DNA of 64,000 bases, taken from Hyparrhenia diplandra (Eukaryota > Streptophyta > Magnoliopsida > Poales > Poaceae). Under the pieces are notes generated by a model. That model did no database searches. It was given only the letters and a program-made list of their open reading frames with translations, and was not told where the DNA came from. The stretch lies in NCBI GenBank assembly GCA_015847255.1, contig JADLZK010009194.1, positions 1-64,000 of the forward strand, in the 5' to 3' direction. The position numbers and the translations under genes are program-made. Shown here piece by piece: positions 47,301 through 58,819 of the stretch. Each line of letters opens with the position of its first letter. Position 1 is the stretch's first letter.

Positions 47301-47393
47301 GTGTATCCGTTCCTGTGGCTGAACCTGTACCTGCATGTGTTCAAACAACGCAAGTCGAAGCTGGGAAAGGGGAGTAGGAAGAAACGAGCCTGA
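44316..47393 (+). CDS. 3-hydroxyacyl-CoA dehydratase, PASTICCINO 2-like (one 1-bp insertion)
   Basis: Nine exons: 44316-44374, 44466-44551, 44667-44714, 44794-44882, 45027-45080, 45786-45853, 46964-47014, 47094-47191 and 47289-47393, all with GT..AG introns. The product is a polytopic ER membrane protein of the PTPLA/HACD family, the dehydration step of very-long-chain fatty acid elongation. Family segments are RTSKLYLVCYNSLQSLGW, LQTCAILETVHAAIG, QWGGRTHFILALV, WSISEVIRYSHYAL, YTAF..LYPIGVGPGE and VYPFLWLNLYLHVFKQRKSKLGK. The C-terminus KKRA is a dilysine ER-retrieval signal. Exon 7 is one base too long (TTTTT at 46973-46977), which alone breaks the frame. Repaired length is 218. It belongs to the PAS2-related subgroup and not to canonical PAS2. 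Confidence 0.88.
46440..46970 (-). mobile_element. LINE fragment (zf-RVT C-terminal region) in intron 6
   Basis: Two minus-strand frames read FKCKVFLPLAFRNKYWTAGRLAQRGL and, after a shift, FNSAIILGAWIIWNHRSRCVF. These match the zinc-binding region and C-terminus that follow the reverse transcriptase of plant non-LTR retrotransposons. Stops and shifts show decay. A T run at 46458-46465 is consistent with a poly(A) tail on the minus strand. It sits entirely within intron 6 of the PAS2-like gene. Confidence 0.7.
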
Positions 47394-47959
47394 GAAAAAC
47401 TGGCTCAGCTCAGGTGTCATTTGTCGCCGTCATGTGAGACGGTAAAGGGTCATGTGTGTGTGTGTGTGTGTGTGTGAAGAAAAATCATTGTGAGTTTTTA
47501 ACTGATTGAGTGGTGAAGGCATGTGGTTGATTCTTTAATAACTCCTTGGAGTCTTTTTTTGTCACCTACCTTGATGCAGAATTATCACTTGTATTTATGT
47601 TGCTCACTTGAATTCAATTGGTTACAGTACCTGAGTAATCTCTCTCTGGATGCAAGTAGTACTGCATTAAGTCTCATCGCCGATGTTGTTTATTGGTTGA
47701 TTCTAAGTATCCAATACAATTCTAGAGAATCAGTAATCCATTGCCATACATTGCTGATCTTTTGGTGGTGGAGTGAATAAAATGTCCTCATAAATCATTA
47801 TGTCTAATTAATATTGTCATCACTACAAAATTCATTCCCGATGCGCACCAAGCATTCTAAATGAGTACTATTAGTAGTAAGCAACTAATATAGCCTGAAA
47901 AGAATTAGCCATATAAGAGAGTCAAGCCAGTAGATAGAAGATAAGTCTAATGCAGAAGA
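47394..47959. other. PAS2-like 3' UTR and spacer
   Basis: A (GT)n microsatellite lies at 47455-47476, then AT-rich sequence with no gene. Confidence 0.6.
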
Positions 47960-48784
47960 ATTTCATCCTTGATGAAACCTTCCTCGCAAGCCTGAAACAG
48001 GAGGAGCAGGCCACTGTCATGGACAAGCAGAGAGTGAGAGGTTGTGGTCTTGGACGGGCATCCTATGCAGCTGAGGTAGAAAGACAGTTAGCAGTGTCCT
48101 AATTCTAAGAGCCCTGCAGACTGCAGCCAGCAGCTGGAGCTGGAGGCACTTGTTGGACAAATTTGCAACACCACATTCTGATCCATTACAAGAAAAAGAG
48201 AGGAATAAACATTCTGCTGTTAGTATCATTGCAATAGATCGATACGTTTGCAGTCACAACGGCTTTGACATTACATAATGATAATCACCATAATATTAAT
48301 ACGCATACTAATATGTTTGGATATACAAGACAAACATCCTATATGTTTGGATTACATAATGATAATCCAAGACAAACAACAAGCCTCTCATCCTATATGT
48401 TTGGATTACATAATGATAATCATAAGATTAATATGCATCTTGCTTGCTCGCTCGATCAAGCTCAACTAGCATTCTGCCCATAAACATCATCTCTCCGGTG
48501 TACATCCCCCTCTCTCCAGGATACATCCTCCTCTTCATCATCTCCAGTGTGCATCTGTGGCGACAGAGCGAGCAGACGGCCTTACGGCGGAGCCACTCAG
48601 AGATGCAGTGCTGATGGAAGGCGTGGGAGCTGGGCATCTCCTTCAGCTTCTCGTCGATGCCGAAGTCCTGCAGCCAGACGGCGCACTCCTCCCCGGAGCG
48701 AGAGCGACCTGCCACTTCCAGCAGGCCCGTGATGTCCTCGCTGGTGGCGGCGACGCGAGCGCACTTGCGGGGACGGTCATCGTA
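47960..48784. repeat. Left arm of the inverted RING-gene duplication
   Basis: Inverse of about 57850-58298 plus 58828-59395. Shared landmarks, read inversely, include CTCTCTTTTTCTTGTAATGGATCAGAATG, the TACATAATGATAAT minisatellite and the RING sequence. The arm resumes for about 25 bp at 52925 after an inserted element. Confidence 0.85.
48428..48784 (-). pseudogene. RING-H2 E3 ligase pseudogene, left copy
   Basis: The minus strand reads GLLEVAGRSRSGEECAVWLQDFG, DEKLKEMPSSHAFHQHCISEWLRR and AVCSLCRH, the RING-H2 domain of grass E3 ligases. The second zinc ligand is Trp instead of Cys (CAVW), and PSSH replaces the usual PCSH. The 5' part of the gene (RDYDDRP) is separated by the insertion of the Harbinger-like element at 48785-52924, whose far side (52925 onward, GTAATCACGAAAAG) continues the same gene. 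It cannot be functional as it stands. Confidence 0.75.
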
Positions 48785-49181
48785 GGGTGTGTTTGGTTGG
48801 TTGGACTTTCGGGGCCTGGCTCCATTTCATAGCCAGGACACAACTGCCGTGGCTTGTGGGAGAAGGGGGAGGTTGTTTGGTTGCCTGTGGTGTTTGGTTG
48901 TCTGCATTTCTTGGATAGGTTCACCACTCATGAACAATGGTAAGTTTACCCCCATAGAGGCATTTTGTCGAATGCCTTCAGAGCACACCATAGCAGCAGC
49001 CCGTCTCCACCGGCTCCCTTCCATCCCGACGATGTGAGGAGATCGCCGAGGCCATGGTGGTGTTGCGGTCGGGGTCCCCGTAGACGAGGCGCACGGCGAG
49101 GCTCGGAGCTTGGGCGAGGCCGATGTCGAGGTTGTTGGGCGCGTTCAGCAGAGCTCGTCGGAAGCGGCAGGGCGGTCCCGC

Positions 49182-50807
49182 TGAAAGGTCCTAATGGCTA
49201 GAGGGGGGTTGAATAGCCTATTAAAAATTCTTGCAACAACACTAAACAACCGAAGTTAGACAATAAGGGTGGCGAAGCTAAATAAGCGATGCAACAATCT
49301 AGCTAAGCAAGCCACAAGTCAATTCTATTGTCTCTAATCACAACAAAGGCTATGTCGCTAATTTACTCCTAGGTGGACAAGAAATTCTAACTAGAACAAC
49401 AGCTAGGAGCTACACAAAACTAGCAAGATAAGCAACTAAACAACCTAGGCAATTCTACACAAGTATATCAATGTAAATGCTAGAGAGAGTGATCGATATA
49501 CCGACGGTGGAGTGTAGAGGTGGAACCCAATCACCGTGATCAATATGAAATCTCCAACGAGCAAGCACACAATTGACACGATGATTTTTACCGAGGTTCA
49601 CGTGCTTTGCCGGGCACGCTAGTCCTCGTTGTGGCGACACACTCACTTGACGGTTGCTAAGCTTAATGGCCGGTGCCAAATCCCCGGTGGGAGCTCAAGC
49701 AAACGATCACAAGAGAGGGTCCAACAAGCCACGAGCAATCCACTAGTGATGCCTTTCGCGTACCTCCCGCGGGGTAAGGCTCAACCCCTCACAAGTCCAC
49801 CGGTGTGGCCTCGAACAAGCTCCAATTGAGCTCAACACCGCCTCTTGCTCCAAGCCGCTAGGGAACCGGGCAAATTCCTAAGAGAAACAAGATCCCGCGG
49901 CTTCTCCAAGGATGAAGTGCCTCTAGATGCAAGACTATCAAGCAATGCACTTCTATCACTCTCAATCCCACTCAAGAATCGAAGTTAGAGTGAAGAGATG
50001 AGTGGAGAGGAGTCTCACAAGCTCACAAGTGTGTAGGAGTGTTCAAATGTGCAAGAGAGACCTCAAATGGCCGGCCAACCAACTATTTATAGACCCCAAG
50101 TCGAAATAGAGCCGTTGTCCAAAAGTCCTCTTCTCTCGTCGCTGCGTCGGGACGCGCGAATGCTCAGGCGGACGCGCCAGCGCCCGTGATTGCACGGCGC
50201 CAGGCGCCCGACCGCGGCGCCGGAGCGCCCGAGCATCTGCCCCGGCGGGGCCTCCCCGACATGCTTCTTGCGGATGCGTTCGGCGCGCTGCCGACGTCGG
50301 GCGCCAGCGTCGGCGCGATTCACTTTTTTCGACGACGGATTCTCAGCGCGGACGCTTTCGGATCAAATTGACCGCGTCCAGCGCCGTCGTCGGACGCGTC
50401 GAGCGTGCCATTTTGAATATTTGCGCGCTGCGCTGGCGCGCGGCCAGCGCGGCTCGGCGTCCGGCAGCGGTACAAAATATTCCTCTTCATCGTTCGTCGT
50501 CGTCTTTCCATCTTGGATGCGCCGGTCGAGCTCGTGCCGCGAACCGAAGGTCGCCTGCGGCGCATGCAAAGCGAGCTTTCGCTTCGCCACGCATGCAAGC
50601 GCCGCCGCCCGTCCCCTCGCGTTCCCGCGTTCGCTCCCGCTCCGCTAGGTAGACGGGACGAGGGAGCCGACGCGCACGCGACAAGTTCGGCGCGCGCCGC
50701 GGGCGGTGCCCTATGCCCCGGCGCGCAGCGGAGAGGAAATGGTTGAGGCACCGGTGCGGCTAACGGACCCGATGGCGTGTGTACGTGTTCGCGCTCTTCA
50801 ACGCCGG
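49182..50807 (-). mobile_element. Inverted, incomplete LTR of the CCGGAC-core family
   Basis: The first 930 bp or so (TGAAAGGTCCTAATGG to CAAGAGAGACC) are the inverse of the right half of the LTR at 50813-52492. The rest (50110-50807) is GC-rich and unlike the other copies, and the expected terminus (GAGATTTCA) is missing. So it is either a truncated or a highly diverged copy in opposite orientation. Confidence 0.65.
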
Positions 50808-50812
50808 CTTCC

Positions 50813-52492
50813 TGAAATCTCATGTTTGGTTTTAGAAATTGATGACACACTTGTCGTGCTAATCCTTTGCTCTAAGTGTGACTTGAGAGATAGGATTACA
50901 TGGATGACGTGGAGCATGATGATCATGAACATGGACGATGATGATGGACATGATGGATCGTCAAGCTCGATGGTCGGTTTGGAGGAAACCCCGGAGATCA
51001 AGGCAAAGGTATCTTGATAGGGTTTTTCTTTCGGTGATCAAGACACGATAGAGCGTGTGATCACATTATAGGTTAGATAGCCGACTATCAAGAGGGATGC
51101 CGCGACAATCCTTTGGTGAAGTGCTTCTAGGTCCAATTGACTTGCATATTGCATTTAGGACATGAGAGCACTAACCGTTCTTGCCTAATCGATCGACATG
51201 CTAACATATGAGATAACGTGATCATCTTCGACGTGTTGGCTACTCATGACAAGAGGCGAAGCAAGGTTGAAGCAAAGGGCGACAACAACATGAAGATCAC
51301 GCCGAAAGCGTGGACCGGACGCCGCGGCCGGGCGGCAAAAAGTGACCGACGCTTTCCGGTGAGTGCGTCTGGCGAGAGCATGTTTTGGCGCTCGACCGTG
51401 GATCGGCCGGACGCGGTGACCGGAAGCATTGATCGGACGCGACGAAGTTTCTTTGCCGATGGGCGGGGGTTAGTTGTCTCTTGTGACCGGACCTTACGGT
51501 CGGGAGTGACCGGACCAGTGAATGTGCGTCCGGTCGGGCGAGTCCGGTCACCCGCAGAAACCCCCAACGGCTCACTTTCGAGGACTCTATATATACTTGG
51601 TTGGCCGGGTCTTTTGAGTCTCTCTTGCACATTTGAACACTCTAACATACTTGTGAGCTTGTGAGACTCCCCTCCACTCATCTCTTCACTCTAACTTCGA
51701 TTCTTGAGTGAGATTGAGAGTGATAGAAGTGCATTGCATTGCTTGATTGCATTTAGAGGCACTTCATCCTTGGAGAAGCCGCGGGATTTCGTTTCTCTTG
51801 GGAATTTGCTTGGTTCCCTAGCGGCTTGGAGCAAGAGGCGGTGTTGAGCTCGATTGGAGCTTGTTCGAGGCCAGACCGGTGGATTTGTGAGAGGTCGTTC
51901 CTTACCCCGCGGGAGGTTCGCGAAAGGAGCACTAGTGGATTGCTCGTGGCTTGTTTGACCCTCTCTTGTGATCGGTTTGCTTGAGCTCCCACCAGGGATT
52001 TGGCGCCGGTCATTAAGCTTAGCAACCGTCAAGTGAGTGTGTCGCCACAACGGGGACTAGCGTGCCGGCAAGCACGTGAACCTCGGTGAAAAATCATCGT
52101 GTCACTTGTTCTTGCTCGTTGGAGATTTCTTGTACACGGTGATTGGCCACAAACTCTACTCGACAACGGCGGTATTGTATTCGAGCTCACTTGCTTTACC
52201 TTCTCTAGATATCTTGTGTAGCTTGTAGTGTGTTTAGTTTGCTTAGCCTTGTTAGCTCCTAGTGGTAGAATTAGTTAGCATATTTTGTTCACCTAGGTGT
52301 AACTTAGCAACCTAGCCCTTGAGTGTGATTAGAGATTATAGAATTGCTAGAATTGCTAGGAGGCTTGCATAGCTAGCTTGAAGCATTGCTAAATTGCTAC
52401 GCCGTCTTATTTACTAATCAGTTTGCTTAGTGTTGTTGCAAGAATTTTTAATAGGATATTCACCCCCCCCCTCTAGCCATTAGGACCTTTCA
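50813..52492 (+). mobile_element. Solo LTR, CCGGAC-core family, TSD CTTCC
   Basis: 1680 bp from TGAAATCTCATGTTTGG to CCATTAGGACCTTTCA, flanked by a perfect 5-bp duplication CTTCC (50808-50812 and 52493-52497). It is collinear with 56023-57780 and inverse to 10953-12865. The centre (51300-51570) is rich in GACCGGA/CCGGTC words. No coding region. Confidence 0.8.
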
Positions 52493-52927
52493 CTTCCTTG
52501 ACCCAATGGCAGCGGTGGCATGAGGGGACCCGCGCGGGGACCGCGGTGAGAATCTCCGCCCCTCGTCGGAGACCTCGCAGGCGCCCGCTGCAGCCGTCGC
52601 GAAGCTCTTCGAGGTGGTAGGCGAGAGGGGCGGGGACGACGACACTGGTGGGAGGAGCAGGGGAGAAGAACGAGGACGACCGGGGTGGAGCGAAGTCGAG
52701 TGGCGCGTGAGGACGAAAGGTGGAGGTGACAGGAAGCAAAGAACGGCTGGCCCAAGCCTAGCCCCAGAAAAAACGGCCGGCACCTCCGTTTTATGAGAGC
52801 CAGACTATCCCTGCGTCACGGGCGGCTCCACGGCCAGGCCAGCAGCCCAAAAAATACAACCAAACGCCGAATTATGGTCCAAGGTGGTTCTGGCCGGGCT
52901 GCGGACAGCCTACCAAACACACCCGTA

Positions 52928-55065
52928 ATCACGAAAAGCGACACCCAGAAGGGCCAGAATCGCAAGAATCCTAAGCACGCAAACTACTGGTACCTACTGA
53001 ATCTGGGGAAAGTCCAAAAACACAATCTGACCGCTGTTTTTTTTTTTTTTTGACAACAAAACCTGACAGCTGGTCGAAGCCCTGGGGCAGATAAGCAGTG
53101 TTGGAGGCCTCAGTGGCTGTCGCGAGCAGCAGCGTGGGGTGGGCGCGAAGCAACAGGGAGCCAAGCCTGCAGGCCACGGCGAGGACATTCGTGGCAAAAG
53201 CAACCTCCACCGCCCCCTCCTGTGAAATAGGCCATGGTAAAGTTGCACAGCGAGGTGGCTATGCACGAAGTGGTGGCAAAGGACTGCCTGTCACACTGAA
53301 GTTCCTCAGCTGGAGTTGTACTATCCAGGCACTGTCAACAAGCAATGAAACGGTTGAATTGATGTTTTTTACAACAAGGTTGTATTGATTTTTATAGCAT
53401 GCGGAATGAAACTGAATGCTGTAACTGCATACCGTGAGGGTGTAGATATGGCATGTATCGCAAGAGGTCCAACAACTCGGTGACTTGCGTGCGGGTTTGG
53501 AAATGTGGAGGCGCACCCCAAGAATCAGTGGGCATACCAAACTTACTAGACATGAATTTTGGTATAAAAAAAAAAACTGCCTGTTATCACCGATCACGCC
53601 AACCATCACACAAGCAGAAAGTCACGAGGCCCAAGACGCAACTACGAGGCGAGGCTGTCCTCTCAGAGACCTCAGTATTTACACCTCTTTTTTCTTTGGC
53701 TTTTCATATAATCTCTCTGTCGGTCGATTAGATCGGGACTGAGTTATTCGAAGCACGCCATCACCTGACGCCCACGCCCAATGCCCGTCGATCAGTGCAG
53801 GTGACCCCTATCACCCTATGGCCTCTGGTCCTACGGCCCTTCGATCAATCAATCATCACAGTTTGCGACCACGCGATCACGGAGGCTCGCCGAGTCGCTA
53901 TTTCTCTTAAGTATTAGGTAAAATAACTAAAATCTAATAATATTATGCTCTTCGTCTTTTTATAAAAAAATTATTGGCTACTTTTATAGTTATTTGCTAA
54001 CATTATAAATTACAAATTGTTTAATCAAGACATATATTGTCTACTTTCATAACTATTTAAAGTTGATAATGAAGATGACCTAATCATGTTTATCGGTATA
54101 TTTATGGTCTAACTACTTTTGTACCTATTTATTGTTTAATTAAGACATTATGTCTATTCGAAAATGTCGAATAAAAAGTCAAAAAAATGGCATTATAAAG
54201 TTTCTAGTATTCTTTTATGCAGATATTTCAATTATCGATATGACTTTTAAGATATTTATATTGTATGTTGGGGGTAGGGCGGCCACGCTTACCCCGCTTT
54301 TGTAAAAAGCCCAATGCTAAACATGTTTAGAGATCTGCATGTAAATTTATGAACTAAAGGGAGAAAGAAAGAAAGATTGACTCACCACCTATATAAATAG
54401 AACCCAAGGGGGCTGATGGTGCACCTCTCCCCATTCATTAGGAACACTACACCTCCATTTCTCTCTCTCTCGGAACAAAAACCTAAGCGGAACCCCTCTG
54501 AGTGAATAAAACCTGAGTTGCAATTTCGACATTGTATTTAGTATAAAATGGATTTCTAGGTATACCATAAATTTAATCCATAAATTTAAGTGTTACACTT
54601 AGTGCATATATAACAAATCATATTGTTAATTTTATAGTTATTACCAAATTTTCTAAAATGGAATTACCAAATTGGAGGTCGTGGACGGAGAAGCGTCGGC
54701 CCATGTAGCTTCGCGCAAAAGGCGCATGGTGTTCTCAAATCCAAACATATCTGACCTCTCGTGCCCATCGGTTGAACTCCAGCAGAGAGGATCTCTAGCT
54801 TAGATGCGTAGTTGAGCCTGATGCCATGAGGCGCCGTGCACAAAGCCGAGACGCGCCGTGCACAAAGCCATCTGGAGACGCTTCAGGCTGCAGGAGACGA
54901 CGCTGAAGCCTTCAGCCCCGCATCCTCTTATGCCGTGGCAGCACCCGAGCACGAGCGGCCGGAGGGCGGGCATCTTAGGGAGGAGCGCGCGATAAGGCCT
55001 GATAGCACATGTCACACCCCATCATAATGAGCTCCACCGGCCTCCAGCGGCGTTGACGTAAAGAA
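52928..55065. other. Intergenic; possible captured coding fragment at 53.0-53.25 kb
   Basis: Minus-strand 53030-53235 reads EGAVEVAFATNVLAVACRLG and FDQLSGF in one frame but matches no family I recognise. The rest, to 55 kb, is AT-rich without a gene, with short GA-rich and T runs. Confidence 0.4.
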
Positions 55066-55731
55066 TCACAGCGCGAGGCTCCTGAGGCCACCGGGTCCGC
55101 CTGGGAGGAGACGCAGTTGGAAGGCCTCGTCTGTGGGTCGGTAATGGTTGACAAGCACCAGCACACAGAGGTGGTCGCCCCTCTCTTTGGCTAGAATCAA
55201 TTCCATCCACGTCCTCAATAGATCCGGCGACGGGCACTCCGAAATTTCGACCTGGATGTAGTTCTCCGGGCCCGGATGCTCCTCTAGCATGCCATTGATG
55301 GCGGCAGAGCTAACGCTGGCCGAGACATCCCCGAGGTAAGGGTCCAGGTCATTGATAGCCCCGACCAGCCCTACGTCATGTAGGACTAGCGGCGCGCTCC
55401 TCCAGGTGAGCACCAAACGCCCCTTCTTTCCCGCTAAAGCCTCCTCGAGCCCACCTTATTCACCGCCGCAACTTCCTCGTCGGGCCCAATGACCGTTGCC
55501 TCCTCGGCCCCGCCTTCTTCACCGCCCGCGGCTTCCTTCTCATGCGCCGCCTTCTTCACCGCTCCTCCTCGTCGGGCCCAATGATGCGGTACGCGCGAGG
55601 ATATCTTTGAAGACATCCATTTCCTGGAAGAGGTCGTGGTCGTGCTCTGAGCTCAAAACAATGCTAGCGTCGGGGAGCGGCGGAAGCAGGCTTAGGCTCG
55701 TGGCGATTAGGTCCGGCCTGCGCTGTGCCAT
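55066..55731 (-). pseudogene. Decayed F-box/LRR-like gene fragment
   Basis: The minus strand, from an ATG at 55731, reads MAQRRPDLIATSLSLLPPLP and FQEMDVFKDILARTASLGP, then a repetitive Ala/Glu-rich stretch. In another frame it continues LRTWMELILAKERGDHLCVLVLVN, preceded by a segment with SSAAINGMLEEHPG. The latter resembles the leucine-rich portion of grass F-box/FBD-type proteins. At least one frame change and a repeated GGGCCCAATGA segment break it. The assignment is tentative. Confidence 0.4.
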
Positions 55732-56022
55732 TAGGATGGATCAGGAGATTCGGGTTCTTTCTGGTTTTCCTTGACCGTTGCTTGCTCCATATCCAATTTC
55801 GCCAATTTATTATTTAAGGCAAAATCACCAATCGACACACCCATGCTCAATTGCAGGGAAACTTTGTTAGGGTGTTTGAGGGGTCTAGCAACGTGGGTTC
55901 GGCCCAATAAGGTCCAAGTCGATGGCTTCTATTCGAGAAGTGATAGACAATCGCCCCAATTCCACTAGACAAGCAATGGCGGGGAGAGGCGGCGGCAAGG
56001 GCACGACGGGGAGATCACCATA

Positions 56023-57780
56023 TGAAATCTCGTGTTTGGTTTTGGAAATTAATGACACACTTGTGGTACTAATCCTTTGCTCTAAGTGTATGACTTGAGA
56101 TAGGATTAGATTGATGACGTGGAGCATGATGATCATGAAATGGATAATGATGATGGACATGATGGATCGTCAAGCTCGGTGATCGGCTTGAGAGGAACCG
56201 GGAAGATCAAGGCAAAGGTATCTTGATAGGGTTTTTCCTTTTGGTGATCAAGACACGATAGAGCGTGTGATCACATTATAGGATAGATAGCCGACTATCA
56301 AGAGGGGATGCCGCGACAATCCTTTGGTGAAGTGCTTCTAGGTCCAATTGACATGCATATTGCATTTAGGACAATGAGAGCACTAACTTCGATCTTGCCT
56401 AATCGTTTGACATGCTAACATAAGTGATAACGTGATCATCTTCGGCGTGTTGGCAACTCATGGCAAGAGACGAAGCAAGGTTGAAGCAAAGGGCGACAAC
56501 AAGATGAAGAACACGCTGAAATCCCCACGACCGGGGACGCGGTGACCGGAAGCGCGGTCTTTCGACCGGGACGCCCGGTTCATGCGTCCGGCTGAGAGAG
56601 GGTGTTTTAGGTTCTCGGGTATGACCGACGGGGACGGCCGTGGACGGATGCATCCGGTGCCGACCGGACGCATGGACGGATCCACGGAGAAGCGTGCGGT
56701 CATTTGTGGGGCCAAGGCGCCGCGTGTCGGTTGTGACCGGACGCCGCGAAAATGAGTGCGATCGGACGCTTTGACCGGACTTCCGGGTGAGTCCGGATCG
56801 GAAGGCCCGGCCATCCCGCTTAAAAGCCCATTTCAAAGCACAACGGCTCTATTTCGTGGGAGGCTCCATATATACCTATTTGGCTGGTTCCTTTGAGTCT
56901 CTCTTGCACATTTGAACACTCTAACTTGCTAGTGAGCTTGTGAGACTCCTCTCCAGTCATCTCTTCATCCAAACTTCAAATCTTTGGTGAGATTGAGAGA
57001 GATAGAAGTGCATTGCTTGCATCGGTTGCATCTAGAGGCACTTCATCCTTGGAGAAGCCGCGGGATTTCGTTTCTCTTGGGAATTTGCTTGGTTCCCTAG
57101 CGGCTTGGAGCAAGAGGCGGCGTTGAGCTCGATTGGAGCTTGTTCGAGGTCACACCGGTGGTTTGTGGGGTCGTTCCTTACCCCGCGGGAGATTCGCAAA
57201 AAGGAGCACTCTTTGGATTGCTCGTGGCTTGTTGGACCCTCTCTTGTGATCGTTTGTTTGAGCTCCCATCGGGGATTTGGCACCGCCATTGCTTTTAGCA
57301 TCCGTCCAAGTGAGTGTGTCGCCACAACGGGGACTAGCGTGCCGGCAAGCACGTGAACCATGGTGAAAAATTATCGTGTCTTGTGTGCTAGCTCGTTGGA
57401 GATTTCTTGTACACAGTGATTGGCTTCAACCTCGATACTACACCGGTGGTATTGTTTACTAGCACCTCTTTGCATTACTTAGTAGTATACCTTGCTAGGG
57501 TGCTTAGTTGGTTAGCTTGAGTAACTTGTGTAGGTTGCTTAGTCTTGTTTAGCTCCTAGTGATATTTTAGGTAGACTTGCTTGTTCACCTAGGAGTAATC
57601 TAGCGACCTAGACCTTGTTTGTGATTAGAGACAATAGAATTGACTTGTGGCTTGCTTAGCTAGATTGTTGCATCGCTTATTTAGCTTCGCCACCTTATTT
57701 ACTAATCCGGGTGCTTAGTGTTGTTGCAAGAATTGTTAATAGGCTATTCACCACCCCCCTCTAGCCATTAGGACCTTTCA
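56023..57780 (+). mobile_element. LTR of the CCGGAC-core family, third copy
   Basis: 1758 bp, same ends as 50813-52492 (TGAAATCTCGTGTTTGG .. GGACCTTTCA). The flanking 5-mers differ (CCATA / CCGCC), so it may have arisen by recombination between copies or one flank has been rearranged. It abuts the 5' end of the right RING copy. Confidence 0.75.
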
Positions 57781-57802
57781 CCGCCCCGCGCCCTCTCGAT
57801 TA

Positions 57803-58298
57803 AATGGATTACATCTCGGCGCCAGCGCAATGTCGTAGCGTGTTCGACGTTGATGAAGATGTTACGGGCTTCTCTTTCGCTGATTACAATGACCGTCCCC
57901 ACAAGCGCTTTTCAGCGTCGCCGCCACCGGCAAGGACATCATGGGCTGCTTAGGAGGTGGCGGGTCGCCTCGCTCTAGGGAGGAGTGCGACGGCGCCCGC
58001 AAGACTTCGACGCCGACAGAAGGCCGAGGGTGATGCCCCCTCTCTCACGCCTTCCACTAGCATTTGCATCTCTCGAGTGGCTCCGCCGTAAGGTCGTCTG
58101 CGCCCACTCTATCGCCACAAGATGCACACTGGAGATGATGAAGAGGAGGAGGATGTATAATGGAGAACGCCTTCCACTAGCACTTGCATCTCGAGTGGCT
58201 CCACCGTAAGGCTGTCTGCCAACTCTATCGCCACAGGATGCACACCGGAGATGATGAAGAGGAGGAGGATGTATAATGGAGAGAGGGGGATGTACACT
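57803..58298 (+). pseudogene. RING-H2 E3 ligase pseudogene, right copy
   Basis: The ATG at 57803 begins MDYISAPAQCRSVFDVDEDV, then FSFADYNDRPHKR, aligning with the left copy (RDYDDRPRK). The RING itself is wrecked by shifts, with readable pieces EWLRRKVVCAHS. An internal tandem duplication (ACGCCTTCCACTAGCA..GGAGGATGTATAATGGAGA, about 58055-58165 and 58166-58280) has doubled part of it. It is interrupted upstream by the LTR at 57780 and downstream by an insertion at 58299. Confidence 0.65.
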
Positions 58299-58819
58299 TG
58301 GTGATGAAAATGGACGGAAACAGACATAAAAACCACATTTCTACTTCGTTTCTATATTTTTTGGCGGAATCGGGATCGATTCGAAAATGCGTGTAATGGA
58401 AATGGAATCGAATATGCGGAAGTACGGAAACGAACCAATATGGACGTTGAGCGGAAAGAATAATGTGATGAAATATTCTCGGGTATACATGAACAAAATC
58501 ACAAAACAATATATGCATACGGTTATTAGTCCAATATTCACTGGTATGCCTTGTGTTAACATGTATAATTAGTGATTAGTATGTTTATGAACATATAAAT
58601 TTTTAGACATATCTTATGGAGATTAAAAACGAGATGCAAACGGAATAAATACGGGTCAATTTCGGGTGAAAACGGAATTCCTCGGAAACGGACGGAAAAA
58701 CCCCTATTTCTACTTCCGTAACTCACGAAAAACGGTATCCACAAATACAGAAACGGATGGACAAATATTGAAAAACGGAACGAGTCGGAATGGAATTTTT
58801 TTGTCCGTTTTCAACGCTA
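58299..58819. mobile_element. hAT-like non-autonomous element (521 bp)
   Basis: Ends TGGTGATGAAAATGGACGG and inverse TAGCGTTGAAAACGGAC are imperfect TIRs of the T-NNN-GATGAAAA type seen in plant hAT elements. It is flanked by the direct repeat GTACACT (58292-58298 and 58820-58826), 7 clear bases of a probable 8-bp duplication. The interior is rich in GAAACGG words, with no transposase. Confidence 0.65.

Larger units (their letters stand above)
48785..52924. mobile_element. Harbinger-like element (TIR GGGTGTGTTTGGT, TSD GTA) filled by LTRs
   Basis: It starts GGGTGTGTTTGGTTGG and ends CTACCAAACACACCC, a 13-bp terminal inverted repeat, flanked by GTA (48782-48784 and 52925-52927). The host RING sequence continues across the junction, confirming insertion. 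Without the nested material (49182-52492) it is about 830 bp, GC-rich, with no transposase. The 3-bp duplication suits PIF/Harbinger, although GTA is less usual than TTA/TAA. Confidence 0.65.

Noticed and set aside
47000..47377. A 125-codon frame near the end of the PAS2-like gene
   Set aside because: It runs through exon 8 in the correct frame but reads into two introns; the spliced model explains it.
48265..48470. Regularly spaced TACATAATGATAAT units resembling a short repeat array (CRISPR-like at first glance)
   Set aside because: Units are few and irregular, this is eukaryotic nuclear DNA, and the block is duplicated inversely with the RING flank; a minisatellite.
50087..50850. Frames up to 176 codons in a GC-rich block next to the LTR
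   Set aside because: No motif; lies in the unaligned half of an inverted LTR copy. Both strands are open, a compositional effect.
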